Part shown: positions 7,475-15,856 of the stretch, piece after piece
Layout: every line of letters begins with the position of its first letter
Position numbering within the stretch: the first letter of the stretch is position 1
NCBI GenBank assembly: GCA_019118935.1
Contig: DWXY01000087.1
Location: forward strand, 1-49,744
Direction: 5' to 3'
Length of the DNA stretch: 49,744 nt
DNA from: Candidatus Oscillibacter pullicola
Lineage (GTDB): Bacteria; Bacillota; Clostridia; Oscillospirales; Oscillospiraceae
Notes under the pieces: generated by a model
Databases searched by the model: none
What the model was told of the DNA's origin: nothing
Seen by the model: only the letters and a program-made list of their open reading frames with translations
Program-made: the position numbers and the translations under genes

Positions 7475-8380
7475 ATGAAGAGATTGTTGACCTTGCTGAT
7501 GGCTCTGGCCATGACAGCGTCCCTGGCCGCCTGCGGCGGCACCGGCAGCTCCGGCGACACCGCCGACTCCGGCAATTCCGGCACCGCCGCTGACGGCGGG
7601 GAGACCGCCGGTTCCTCCGGCGTGGAGGACGGCGTGCTGACCATCGCCATGGAGTGCGCCTACGCCCCTTACAACTGGAGCCAGAGTGACGACTCCAACG
7701 GCGCCGTGCCCATCTCCAACGTGCCCGGCACCTATGCCAACGGCTACGACGTGATGATCGCCAAGCAGATCTGCGAGGCCAACGGCTGGGAGCTGGAAGT
7801 GGTCCAGTCCGACTGGGACTCCCTGGTCCCCGGCGTGCAGACCGGCACCTTTGACGCCGTCATCGCCGGCCAGTCCATGACTGCCGAGCGCAGCGAGCAG
7901 GTGGATTTTGCCGGCCCCTACTACTACGCCTCCATCGTCTGCGTGACCAAGGCGGACAGCCCCTATGCCAACGCCGCCGGCATCAGCGACCTCTCCGGCG
8001 GCACCTGCACCGCGCAGATCGCCACCATCTGGTATGACTCCTGCCTGCCCCAGATCGAGGGCGCCCAGGTCCAGACCGCTGCGGAGACCGCCCCCGCCAT
8101 GCTGATGGCCCTGGAGACCGATGCCGTGGACTTCATCTGCACCGATATGCCCACCGCCATGGGCGCCGTGGCCGCCTATCCCGACATGAAGATCCTGGAC
8201 TTCACGGACTCCGACGACAACTTTGAGGTGGATGAGGGCGAGATCAACATCGGCATCTCCGTCATGAAGGGCAACACCGAGCTGAAGGACGCCATCGACA
8301 GCGTGCTCTCCACCATGACGGTGGACGACTTCAACACCCTGATGAACGAGGCCATCGCCATTCAGCCCCTGAGCGAGTAA
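7475..8380 (+). CDS. lysine ABC transporter, substrate-binding lipoprotein
   Basis: A 301-residue family 3 (polar amino acid) solute-binding protein. It has a lipoprotein signal peptide with lipobox 'SLAAC' (Cys20), a Gly/Ser/Thr-rich linker (21-50), then the two-lobe binding domain from 'LTIAMECAYAPYNW' onward; 'FDAVIAGQSMTAERSEQVDF' is the usual hinge block. It would be tethered outside the membrane and pass its ligand to the permease encoded next. Lysine as ligand is inferred from the riboswitch, not from pocket residues. The ATG follows AAAGGTGAAG. It is the first gene after the leader terminator. Confidence 0.9.
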   Translation: MKRLLTLLMALAMTASLAACGGTGSSGDTADSGNSGTAADGGETAGSSGVEDGVLTIAMECAYAPYNWSQSDDSNGAVPISNVPGTYANGYDVMIAKQICEANGWELEVVQSDWDSLVPGVQTGTFDAVIAGQSMTAERSEQVDFAGPYYYASIVCVTKADSPYANAAGISDLSGGTCTAQIATIWYDSCLPQIEGAQVQTAAETAPAMLMALETDAVDFICTDMPTAMGAVAAYPDMKILDFTDSDDNFEVDEGEINIGISVMKGNTELKDAIDSVLSTMTVDDFNTLMNEAIAIQPLSE

Positions 8381-8401
8381 GCGCTCTCCAGGATAACCCG
8401 C

Positions 8402-8428
8402 GGCGGGAGGACAGTCTGTCCTCCCGCC
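8402..8428 (+). other. intercistronic hairpin after the binding-protein gene
   Basis: A perfect 12-bp GC-rich stem (8402-8413 with 8417-8428) without a T run. At this place in ABC operons such hairpins commonly protect the upstream binding-protein message and lower downstream expression; that role is inferred here. Confidence 0.6.
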
Positions 8429-8471
8429 TGCTTCCCGCATATCAACTCTTTACCGAAGGGAGTCTGCCTCC

Positions 8472-9356
8472 ATGGAGAAACTGTTCCAGCTGGCATCCGA
8501 CATTGCCAAGCTCTGGTCGAACTACGGCATGTCCCACTATCTGCCCGGCATCCGCAACACCCTGGTCCTGGCCCTGGTGGCCACCGCCATCGGCTGCCTG
8601 ATCGGGTTCGTCTGCGGCATTCTGAACACCATTCCCCACAGCAAGAACGACCCGCCCGTCAAGCGGTTCTTTCTGGGGCTGATCCGGGCGGTGGTCCGGA
8701 TCTATGTGGAGATCTTCCGGGGCACCCCCATGGTGCTGCAGGCGGTGTTCCTCTATTATGGCCTGCCCTATTTCACGGACAACGCCGTGCGGTTCAACAG
8801 CATCTGGATGGCCGCCATCCTGGTGGTGTCCATCAACACCGGCGCCTACATGGCCGAGTCCGTCCGGGGCGGCATCATCTCCATCGACCCCGGCCAGACC
8901 GAGGGCGCCAAGGCCATCGGCATGACCCATGTGCAGACCATGCTGCACGTGATCCTGCCCCAGGCTGTGCGGAATATCCTGCCCCAGATCGGCAACAACT
9001 TCATCATCAATGTGAAGGATACGTCCGTCATGTTCATCATCGGCTTCCCCGACTTCTTCTCCGCCCACCGGGCGGCGGTGGGCGCCAGCTACCTGTACTT
9101 CCCCTCCGCCGTGGTGGAGATGGCCGGGTATCTCACCATGACGCTGATCGCCTCCTTCCTGCTGCGGTGGCTGGAAAAGCGGCTGGACGGCAGCAGCGAT
9201 TACGAGCTGGTCAAGGCGGATCCGCTGACCATGACCGCCGGCACCTACAGCCATCCGGACCGGGGCACGCCCTTTGACGAGCGGAGCCCGGAGGAGCGGG
9301 AACGGATCCGCCAGAGCCTGAAAAACCGGAACGGCAGCACGAGAGGAGAGCGCTGA
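8472..9356 (+). CDS. lysine ABC transporter, permease
   Basis: A 294-residue HisM/GlnP-type permease with about five membrane helices. The family block '[20 protein letters not shown]' lies near residues 78-97, and the EAA loop that docks the ATPase reads '[20 protein letters not shown]' (about 145-164). The C-terminal ~45 residues are hydrophilic and longer than in many relatives. It would form a homodimeric channel, as there is a single permease gene. It lies 91 bp after the binding-protein gene and 1 bp before the ATPase gene. GAAGGGAG stands about 8 bases before the ATG. Confidence 0.9.
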   Translation: MEKLFQLASDIAKLWSNYGMSHYLPGIRNTLVLALVATAIGCLIGFVCGILNTIPHSKNDPPVKRFFLGLIRAVVRIYVEIFRGTPMVLQAVFLYYGLPYFTDNAVRFNSIWMAAILVVSINTGAYMAESVRGGIISIDPGQTEGAKAIGMTHVQTMLHVILPQAVRNILPQIGNNFIINVKDTSVMFIIGFPDFFSAHRAAVGASYLYFPSAVVEMAGYLTMTLIASFLLRWLEKRLDGSSDYELVKADPLTMTAGTYSHPDRGTPFDERSPEERERIRQSLKNRNGSTRGER

Positions 9357-9357
9357 T

Positions 9358-10098
9358 ATGGGCGATATGATTTTAGAGATCCGGCACCTGAGCAAGTCCT
9401 TCGGCTCCCATGAGGTCCTGCGGGACATCGACTTCACGGTGGAGAAGGGCGACGTCACCAGCATCATCGGCGCCTCCGGCTCCGGCAAGAGCACCCTGCT
9501 GCGGTGCATCAACCTGCTGGAGACCCCCACCAGCGGCGAGATCCTCTACCACGGCCAGAACGTCACCGGCCCCAAGGTCAATGCCCCCCGGTACCGCTCC
9601 CACGTGGGCATGGTGTTCCAGTCCTTCAACCTGTTCAACAACATGACCGTGCTGGAAAACTGCATGGTGGGGCAGATCAAGGTGCTGAAAAAGGACAGGG
9701 AGACCGCCCGGAAGCGGGCCATGGAGTATCTGGAAAAGGTGGGCATGGCGCCTTACATCCAGGCCAAGCCCCGGCAGATCTCCGGCGGCCAGAAGCAGCG
9801 GGTGGCCATTGCCCGGGCCCTGGCCATGGAGCCGGAGGTGCTGCTGTTTGACGAGCCCACCTCCGCCCTGGACCCGGAGATGGTGGGAGAAGTCCTCTCC
9901 GTCATGCAGGGCCTGGCCCAGGAGGGCATGACCATGCTGGTGGTGACCCACGAGATGGCCTTTGCCCGGGACGTCAGCAGCCATGTGGTGTACATGAACC
10001 AGGGCGTCATCTGTGAGGAGGGCACGCCGGAGCAGGTCTTCGGCAATCCCCAGAAGCAGGAGACGCAGGACTTCCTCTCCCGGTTCCGCAAGAATTGA
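9358..10098 (+). CDS. lysine ABC transporter, ATP-binding protein
   Basis: A 246-residue polar-amino-acid-type ATPase: Walker A 'GASGSGKST' (about 38-46), Q-loop 'VFQSFNLF', signature 'ISGGQKQR', Walker B '[12 protein letters not shown]' and the H-switch 'VVTHEM'. Its start is one base after the permease stop; an ATG three codons on is an alternative. A terminator follows at once, so the operon holds three genes. It drives ATP-powered uptake with the preceding permease. Confidence 0.95.
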   Translation: MGDMILEIRHLSKSFGSHEVLRDIDFTVEKGDVTSIIGASGSGKSTLLRCINLLETPTSGEILYHGQNVTGPKVNAPRYRSHVGMVFQSFNLFNNMTVLENCMVGQIKVLKKDRETARKRAMEYLEKVGMAPYIQAKPRQISGGQKQRVAIARALAMEPEVLLFDEPTSALDPEMVGEVLSVMQGLAQEGMTMLVVTHEMAFARDVSSHVVYMNQGVICEEGTPEQVFGNPQKQETQDFLSRFRKN

Positions 10099-10112
10099 AT
10101 CCCGTCTTTCCC

Positions 10113-10147
10113 GTTCCCGGAGGCCGCGCCCCCGGGAACTTTTTTTG
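10113..10147 (+). terminator. intrinsic terminator of the lysine transporter operon
   Basis: An 8-bp stem (GTTCCCGG with CCGGGAAC, 10113-10120 and 10132-10139) directly followed by seven T. Confidence 0.85.
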
Positions 10148-10166
10148 CCTTTGTTGCGTCCACCAC

Positions 10167-10195
10167 TTGTTCTTGTGGAAAAATCGGTTTAGAAT
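10167..10195 (+). promoter_or_regulatory. promoter of nrdG
   Basis: TTGTTC (10167-10172), 17 bp, TAGAAT (10190-10195), 33 bp before the nrdG ATG. Confidence 0.6.
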
Positions 10196-10228
10196 AACAA
10201 CATCTTGTGCTTATGGAGGGATCCGGCC

Positions 10229-10924
10229 ATGCACATTCACGGACTCCAGAAACTGGCCATGGTGGACTACCCGGGAAAGCTGGCGGCCACGGTGTTCACC
10301 GGCGGCTGCAACCTGCGGTGCCCCTTCTGCCACAACGCTCTGCTGGTGACCCGGCTGGCGGAAACGCCGGAGATCCCGGAGCAGGAGGTGCTGGACTTCC
10401 TGGCCTCCCGCCGGGGGCTTTTGGACGGGGTGGTCCTCACCGGCGGGGAGCCGCTGCTCCAGCCGGATGCGGCGGACTTTCTGCGGAAGGTGCGGGAACT
10501 GGGCTTTGCCGTGAAGCTGGACACCAACGGCTGTGATCCTGCCCGGCTGGCGGAGATCCTGGACCGGGGCCTTGTGGACTATGTGGCCATGGACGTGAAA
10601 AACGCTCCGGCGCGGTATGCCGAGACCGTCGGCGTACCGGACTTCGACCCCGCCCCGGTGGAGGAGAGCATCCGGCTGCTGCGGAAAAGCACCGTGGACT
10701 ACGAGTTCCGCACCACCCTGGTGCGGGAGCTCCACAGGCCGGAGGACCTGGACGCCATCGCCGCCTGGCTGGCGGGGTCGCCCCGGTACTATCTTCAGAA
10801 CTTTGTGGACTCCGGCAATCTGATCGGCCGGGGGTATCACGGCTTTACAGCAGAGGAACTGCGGGGCTTTGCGGAGCGGGTCCGGCCGTTCTTCGGGGCT
10901 GTGGAGCTGCGGGGCGTTGACTAG
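10229..10924 (+). CDS. nrdG: anaerobic ribonucleotide reductase activating protein (radical SAM)
   Basis: A 231-residue radical SAM enzyme of the longer NrdG type. The cluster motif CxxxCxxC is 'CNLRCPFCHN' (about 29-38), and the SAM-binding 'VVLTGGEPLLQ' follows (about 70-80). NrdG makes the glycyl radical on NrdD under anoxia. The ATG at 10229 has GGAGGG 8 bases upstream; the longer frame lacks a ribosome site and would begin within the promoter's leader. Here nrdG precedes nrdD and has its own promoter, and its stop codon lies inside the first NrdR-like box. The opening 'HIHGLQKLAMVDYPGK' is typical of NrdG2-like proteins. Confidence 0.92.
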   Translation: MHIHGLQKLAMVDYPGKLAATVFTGGCNLRCPFCHNALLVTRLAETPEIPEQEVLDFLASRRGLLDGVVLTGGEPLLQPDAADFLRKVRELGFAVKLDTNGCDPARLAEILDRGLVDYVAMDVKNAPARYAETVGVPDFDPAPVEESIRLLRKSTVDYEFRTTLVRELHRPEDLDAIAAWLAGSPRYYLQNFVDSGNLIGRGYHGFTAEELRGFAERVRPFFGAVELRGVD

Positions 10925-10933
10925 ATATAGAAA
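10920..10933 (+). promoter_or_regulatory. NrdR box 1 (candidate)
   Basis: ACTAGATATAGAAA resembles one half-conserved NrdR site (consensus around ACAAGATATAGTGT). It overlaps the nrdG stop and starts exactly 41 bp before box 2, about four helical turns. Confidence 0.65.
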
Positions 10934-10960
10934 ATTTCAGCGTTTTCACAGAAAATATAT

Positions 10961-10974
10961 ACAAGATATAGTGG
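10961..10974 (+). promoter_or_regulatory. NrdR box 2 (candidate)
   Basis: ACAAGATATAGTGG matches the NrdR site consensus at nearly every position. It lies 9 bp before the -35 element of the nrdD promoter. NrdR represses ribonucleotide reductase genes in response to ATP/dATP. Confidence 0.8.
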
Positions 10975-10983
10975 TATTTCTAA

Positions 10984-11011
10984 TTGACAAGCCCCCAGGA
11001 AGTGGTAGAAT
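10984..11011 (+). promoter_or_regulatory. promoter of nrdD
   Basis: Consensus TTGACA (10984-10989), 16 bp, TAGAAT (11006-11011). The leader to the ATG is about 75 bases. Confidence 0.75.
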
Positions 11012-11091
11012 GGTAAATACGGGGCGCGTGGGCGCCCATTGACTTGTCAGGAGCAGGGAATTGAATTTATCATAGAGAAAGCAGGGGTTTC

Positions 11092-13488
11092 ATGTATCAG
11101 GTCGTCAAGCGGGATGGGAAGATCGCCTCTTTCGACATCTCCAAGATCAGCACCGCCATCACCAAGGCCTTTGAGGCCACCCACATGGAGTACAATCCGG
11201 ACATCATTGATCTCCTGGCCCTGAAGGTCACGGCGGATTACCAGGGCAAAATCCATGACGGCAAGATCACCGTGGAGGACATCCAGGACAGCGTAGAGGA
11301 CATCCTCAGCAAGGCGGGCTATGCCGACGTGGCCAAGGCCTACATCCTCTACCGCAAGCAGCGGGAGAAGATCCGCAACCTGAACTCCACCATGCTGGAC
11401 TACAAGGAGCTGGTGGACAACTACCTGCATATCAACGACTGGCGGGTGAAGGAGAACTCCACCGTCACCTACTCCGTGGGCGGTCTGATCCTCTCCAACT
11501 CCGGCGCCATCACCGCCAACTACTGGCTCTCTGAAATCTATGACCAGGAGATCGCCGACGCCCACAAGAGCGGCGCCATCCACCTCCACGACCTGAGCAT
11601 GCTCACCGGCTACTGCGCCGGCTGGAGCTTGAAGCAGCTGATCCAGCAGGGCCTGGGCATCCCGGGCAAGATCAACTCCACCCCGGCCAGCCACCTCTCC
11701 ACTCTCTGCAACCAGATGGTGAACTTCCTGGGCATCATGCAGAACGAGTGGGCCGGCGCGCAGGCGTTCAGCTCCTTTGACACCTACCTGGCTCCCTTTG
11801 TGAAGGTGGACAACCTCTCCCAAAAAGAAGTCAAGCAGTGCATCCAGTCCTTCGTGTTCGGCGTGAACACGCCCTCCCGTTGGGGCACCCAGGCGCCGTT
11901 CTCCAACATCACCCTGGACTGGACCGTGCCCCGTGACCTGGAGAACCTGCCGGCCATCGTGGGCGGCAAGGAGCAGGACTTTACCTACGGCGACTGCAAG
12001 AGGGAAATGGACATGGTGAACAAGGCGTTCATCGAGATCATGACCGAGGGCGACGCCGACGGCCGGGGCTTCCAGTACCCCATCCCCACCTACTCCATCA
12101 CGAAGGATTTCGACTGGTCCGACACGGAGAACAACCGCCTCCTGTTCGAGATGACCGCCAAGTACGGCACCCCCTACTTCTCCAACTACATCAACTCCGA
12201 CATGGAGCCCTCTGACGTGCGCAGCATGTGCTGCCGCCTGCGGCTGGACCTGCGGGAGCTGCGGAAGAAGTCCGGCGGCTACTTCGGCTCCGGCGAGTCC
12301 ACCGGGTCCGTGGGCGTGGTGACCATCAACCTGCCCCGGATCGCCTACCTCTCCCAGACGCCGGAGGAGTTCTATGAGCGGCTGGACCACATGATGGACA
12401 TCGCCGCCCGGAGCCTGAAGGTGAAGCGCACCGTCATCACCAAGCTGATGGACGCGGGACTGTACCCCTACACCAAATACTACCTGGGCACCTTTGACAA
12501 CCACTTCTCCACCATCGGCCTCATCGGCATGAACGAGGTAGGGCTCAACGCCAAGTGGCTACGGAAGGACCTGACCCATCCGGAGACCCAGGCCTTTGCC
12601 AAGGACGTGCTGAACCACATGCGGGAGCGGCTGAAGGACTATCAGGAGCAGTACGGCGACCTCTACAACCTGGAGGCTACCCCCGCCGAGTCCACCACCT
12701 ACCGGCTGGCCAAGCACGACGTGGCGCTGTATCCCGATATCATCACCGCCGCCAAGAACCCCGGCGACACGCCTTATTACACCAATTCCTCCCACCTGCC
12801 GGTGGGCTACACCAACGACATCTTCGAGGCTCTGGCCATCCAGGACGATCTGCAGACCCTGTACACCTCCGGCACCGTGTTCCACGCCTTTTTGGGTGAG
12901 AAGCTGCCGGACTGGAAGGCAGCCGCCAACCTGGTGCGGAAGATCGCGGAGAACTTCAAGCTCCCCTACTACACCATGTCCCCCACCTACTCCATCTGCC
13001 CGGACCACGGCTATCTCTCCGGCGAACACTTCACCTGCCCCAAGTGCGGAAAGACCTGCGAGGTATGGAGCCGCATCACCGGCTACTACCGCCCGGTGCA
13101 GAACTGGAACGACGGCAAGGTCCAGGAGTTCAAGGACCGGCAGGAGTACGAGGTGGAGAACTCCCGGCTGGAGGGCCGCCGCCTCTGCGACCGGGAGGCC
13201 GCGACGGAGCCCGCCTCCGGCACCGCGCCCAGCACACCGGCGGAGCGGGGCGAGGACGGCCTGTTCCTCTTCACCACCAAGACCTGCCCCAACTGCAGCA
13301 TCGCCAAGCGGGAGCTGGAGAAGGCGGGCATCGCCTATCAGGTGATGGACGTGAACGAGCACCGGGATCTGGTGGCCCGGTACGGCATCCAGCAGGCCCC
13401 CACCCTGATCGTCCGCCACGGAGATCAGGTGGAGAAGCTGGTGAACGCCTCCACCATCAAGAAATTCGCCACCACCCAGAGCGTGTGA
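11092..13488 (+). CDS. nrdD: anaerobic (class III) ribonucleoside-triphosphate reductase with fused C-terminal redoxin
   Basis: A 798-residue glycyl-radical enzyme that reduces ribonucleotides for DNA synthesis. It has an ATP-cone (1-95, 'VVKRDGKIASFD') that senses ATP/dATP. The catalytic barrel carries the paired cysteines 380-381. The zinc site is C636, C649, C652 and C656, and the radical glycine is G664 in 'RITGYYRP'. After a short linker (700-720) comes a redoxin-like domain (722-795) with active site CPNC (732-735) and the cis-proline 'QQAPTLIV'. Most NrdD proteins end soon after the glycyl loop. The fusion suggests disulphide-recycling chemistry, not formate, with the reductase encoded next door. 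AGGGG precedes the ATG. Confidence 0.95.
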   Translation: MYQVVKRDGKIASFDISKISTAITKAFEATHMEYNPDIIDLLALKVTADYQGKIHDGKITVEDIQDSVEDILSKAGYADVAKAYILYRKQREKIRNLNSTMLDYKELVDNYLHINDWRVKENSTVTYSVGGLILSNSGAITANYWLSEIYDQEIADAHKSGAIHLHDLSMLTGYCAGWSLKQLIQQGLGIPGKINSTPASHLSTLCNQMVNFLGIMQNEWAGAQAFSSFDTYLAPFVKVDNLSQKEVKQCIQSFVFGVNTPSRWGTQAPFSNITLDWTVPRDLENLPAIVGGKEQDFTYGDCKREMDMVNKAFIEIMTEGDADGRGFQYPIPTYSITKDFDWSDTENNRLLFEMTAKYGTPYFSNYINSDMEPSDVRSMCCRLRLDLRELRKKSGGYFGSGESTGSVGVVTINLPRIAYLSQTPEEFYERLDHMMDIAARSLKVKRTVITKLMDAGLYPYTKYYLGTFDNHFSTIGLIGMNEVGLNAKWLRKDLTHPETQAFAKDVLNHMRERLKDYQEQYGDLYNLEATPAESTTYRLAKHDVALYPDIITAAKNPGDTPYYTNSSHLPVGYTNDIFEALAIQDDLQTLYTSGTVFHAFLGEKLPDWKAAANLVRKIAENFKLPYYTMSPTYSICPDHGYLSGEHFTCPKCGKTCEVWSRITGYYRPVQNWNDGKVQEFKDRQEYEVENSRLEGRRLCDREAATEPASGTAPSTPAERGEDGLFLFTTKTCPNCSIAKRELEKAGIAYQVMDVNEHRDLVARYGIQQAPTLIVRHGDQVEKLVNASTIKKFATTQSV

Positions 13489-13496
13489 ACAACGAG

Positions 13497-13523
13497 AAAG
13501 GAGGGACTCCCGTCCCTCCTTTT
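13497..13523 (+). terminator. intrinsic terminator after nrdD
   Basis: A perfect 11-bp stem (13497-13507 with 13512-13522), loop TCCC, ending in TTTT. A further GC hairpin with loop GCGA lies at about 13587-13608, before trxB. Confidence 0.75.
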
Positions 13524-13641
13524 CCGAACTCCAAAAACGCCGTCTCTGCGGAGCAGCGCCCGCGGTACAGCGGCTTCTATGCGGGGAGGGGGGACTGCGA
13601 AGTCTCCCCCATCTTCTGTCAGTCATCAGAGAGGAATGTCT

Positions 13642-14547
13642 ATGGACCAGTATTTTGACATCATCATCGTGGGCGGCGGCCCGGCCGGACTCACCGCCGC
13701 CGTCTACGCCCGCCGGGCCGGAAAGTCCGTTCTGCTGCTGGAGCGGGAGAGCTTCGGCGGGCAGATCGCCTCCTCCCCCAAGGTGGAAAACTTCCCCGGC
13801 CTGCCCGCCGTGTCCGGCGCTGAGCTGGCGGAGCGGCTGTACAGCCAGGCCGAGGCCCTGGGGACCCGGATCGAGCTGGAGGAGGTGCTGGAGATCCAGA
13901 CCGGCACACCCAGCCGGGTGGTCACCGACTACGGGGCCTACACCGCCGGGGCGGTGATCCTGGCCGCCGGGATGCGCCGCCGGACCCTGGGCCTTGCGGG
14001 CGAGGACCGTCTGGCCGGCGTCTCCTTCTGCGCTGTGTGCGACGGGGCCTTTTACGCCGGGCAGGATGTGGCAGTGGCAGGGGGCGGCAGCACCGCCCTG
14101 CAGGACGCGCTGTATCTGGCGGACATCTGCCGCCATGTGACGGTGATCCACCGGCGGGCGGACTTCCGGGCAGATCCCATTCTGGTGGAGCGGGCGGAGC
14201 GGACCGCCAACCTCACGCTGCTGCGGTCCACCGTGGTGGAGGCCCTGGAGGGATCGGACCGCCTCACCGGTCTGACCCTGCGGAACACCGCCGTGGGAGA
14301 AGTCTCCCACCTGCCGGTCTCCGCTCTGTTCCAGGCGGTGGGCCAGCTGCCGGAGAGCCGTCTGGCCCGGTCCCTGGGGGTACCGGTGGACGAAGCGGGC
14401 TTTATCGCCGCCGGGGAGGACTGCCTGACGCCGGTCCCCGGCATCTTTGCCGCAGGGGATCTCCGCGCCAAGGAGGTCCGCCAGCTGACCACCGCCTGCG
14501 CCGACGGCGCCGTGGCGGCTCTGGCAGCCTGCCGCTTCTGCGTCTGA
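13642..14547 (+). CDS. trxB: thioredoxin reductase (TrxB family)
   Basis: A 301-residue flavoprotein. FAD motif 'VGGGPAGL' (10-17), redox pair CAVC (C130, C133) in the NADPH domain, NADPH motif 'GGGSTA' (147-152) with 'HRR' (170-172) that favours NADPH, and the second FAD motif 'GIFAAGDLR' near the end. It passes electrons to thioredoxin-like proteins. Lying just after nrdD, it is a natural electron donor for the CPNC redoxin fused to NrdD; this pairing is inference. The ATG at 13642 is preferred over 13636 because AGAGGA would sit only one base before the earlier one. Confidence 0.92.
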   Translation: MDQYFDIIIVGGGPAGLTAAVYARRAGKSVLLLERESFGGQIASSPKVENFPGLPAVSGAELAERLYSQAEALGTRIELEEVLEIQTGTPSRVVTDYGAYTAGAVILAAGMRRRTLGLAGEDRLAGVSFCAVCDGAFYAGQDVAVAGGGSTALQDALYLADICRHVTVIHRRADFRADPILVERAERTANLTLLRSTVVEALEGSDRLTGLTLRNTAVGEVSHLPVSALFQAVGQLPESRLARSLGVPVDEAGFIAAGEDCLTPVPGIFAAGDLRAKEVRQLTTACADGAVAALAACRFCV

Positions 14548-14575
14548 CGCCGGGCCACATTCTCAAGAAGCCGTG

Positions 14576-14603
14576 CAGGCCGCCGGGAGTTTCCGGCGGC
14601 CTG
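14576..14603 (+). terminator. hairpin after trxB
   Basis: A perfect 11-bp stem (14576-14586 with 14593-14603) with loop GAGTTT, then a T-rich but broken run. Probable terminator. Confidence 0.6.
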
Positions 14604-14684
14604 TGCTGTTCTCTCCCGCCCTCCAGGAGAGCGGGAGATTTTCCGGTCTGGGCGGGACCGGAAGAAACCGTCCCCTCAACGGAA

Positions 14685-14714
14685 AGGCGGCCGCCGGAAA
14701 ACCGGCGGCCGCCT
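14685..14714 (-). terminator. terminator of the SLH-protein gene
   Basis: A perfect 13-bp stem (14685-14697 with 14702-14714), loop AAAA, five bases past the stop of the minus-strand gene. The T run on the minus strand is short. Confidence 0.6.
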
Positions 14715-14718
14715 GGCG

Positions 14719-15624
14719 TTATTTGATGGCAAAGGTGACGGAGACGGTGGCCTGCTGTTCTCCCAGCAGCCCGCTCTGCGCCACGCAGTAGGTCCCGGCG
14801 GGCAGGACGCCGCCCCAGTCCATCTCCCCCCAGCTGAGGGTGAGCTCCCGGCTCTCTCCCGGGGCCAGCTCATAGGCAATGGCGATGGCGTCCATTTCCT
14901 CGTTCAGCTGATACCAGCCGCCGTTCACCTGCCGGTAGAGACCGTAGTCCGCCCCGTAGGAGAAGGTCTCCTCCGCCGCATTTTGCAGCACCACAACCGC
15001 GCCGGTGGTGGAGCACTGCTGCAGCTCCATCGTCAGCCCCTCCGGCGCGGCGGACAGGGCAGCCGCGGGCATCCCGCCTTGGAACAGCAGCTGGGTCAGA
15101 ACGGCCAACTCCTCCCAGGAGACGCTCTCCGCCGCCCGCAGCTCCGTGGCGCTGCCGGAGAACCACAGGCCGTTCCGCACAGCCCATTGGACAGCCTCCC
15201 GGCTCCAGGCCGGGATGGTATCCGCGTCCCGGTATCCGGCCAGGTCCCGGTCGCTTCCCTTCTCCAGCGGCAGATCCGTGGTCTCGGCATAGCGGTACAG
15301 CATCACCGCCGCCTGCTGCCGGGTCACCGGCGCCGCAGGACGGAAGGCGCCGCCCGCATAGCCCCCCGCGATGCCGCTGGCCTTGGCCCAGCAGAGCGCC
15401 TCGAAATACGGGGACCAGGAGCCCACGTCCCGGAAGGGGGCGGAGCTGCCCTCGCTGACCACGGGGGTGCCGCCGTTGGCCACATGGGCGTCATACAGGG
15501 CGTCCGCAAAGGCCCCGCGGCTCACCGCGTCCGGCGGTGTGCTTCCGGTCCCGCTGGCCGCACCGCACAGCAGCAGGCAGGCGCACAGGCACAATATCCA
15601 ACCTCTCCAGATCCGACGTCTCAT
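14719..15624 (-). CDS. exported S-layer homology (SLH) domain protein with Ig-like C-terminal domain
   Basis: A 301-residue secreted protein. A signal peptide (about 1-24, 'LCLCACLLLCGAASG') is followed by two or three SLH-type units: 'PFRDVGSWSPYFEALCWAKA' (about 63-82), 'GGAFRPAAPVTRQQAAVMLY' (91-110) and 'IPAWSREAVQWAVRNGLW' (136-153). The C-terminal ~100 residues form a beta-rich domain like the bacterial Ig-like domains often found after SLH units in Clostridia. SLH units bind secondary cell-wall polymers, so the protein is probably held on the cell surface. It is monocistronic. The ligand or enzyme function, if any, is not visible. Confidence 0.82.
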   Translation of the reverse strand: MRRRIWRGWILCLCACLLLCGAASGTGSTPPDAVSRGAFADALYDAHVANGGTPVVSEGSSAPFRDVGSWSPYFEALCWAKASGIAGGYAGGAFRPAAPVTRQQAAVMLYRYAETTDLPLEKGSDRDLAGYRDADTIPAWSREAVQWAVRNGLWFSGSATELRAAESVSWEELAVLTQLLFQGGMPAAALSAAPEGLTMELQQCSTTGAVVVLQNAAEETFSYGADYGLYRQVNGGWYQLNEEMDAIAIAYELAPGESRELTLSWGEMDWGGVLPAGTYCVAQSGLLGEQQATVSVTFAIK

Positions 15625-15856
15625 TGGGCGTCACGCTCCCCTTCCTTGTTTTTATCCTGACTCCATGCGCCGTGCGCGCCATGAGAACAGGCAGGCCGAT
15701 TGGCACATGAGGGTTTTCCGTATGCAGGCCCACGGCCCGCACGCTGAACTTTCAAACCGCGCATGGCCCTTCTGCCACGGGTCTTTATAGCAATTAGACG
15801 ATTTTTCCACGGGTTTTGTTTCATCTCCGGCGGAATTTTTTTGCCGCCGGGGACCG

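Noticed and set aside
8402-8428. Terminator between the lysine-binding protein and its permease
   Set aside because: Strong stem but no T run, and the operon continues; listed as an intercistronic hairpin.
12559-14310. Open frame of 583 codons antisense to nrdD and trxB
   Set aside because: Crosses two real genes and a terminator; composition is that of a shadow frame.
15625-15856. Possible small gene or RNA between the SLH gene and the dehydrogenase
   Set aside because: Only out-of-frame fragments and a loose CCGGCGG/CCGCCGG pair without T run; nothing supportable.
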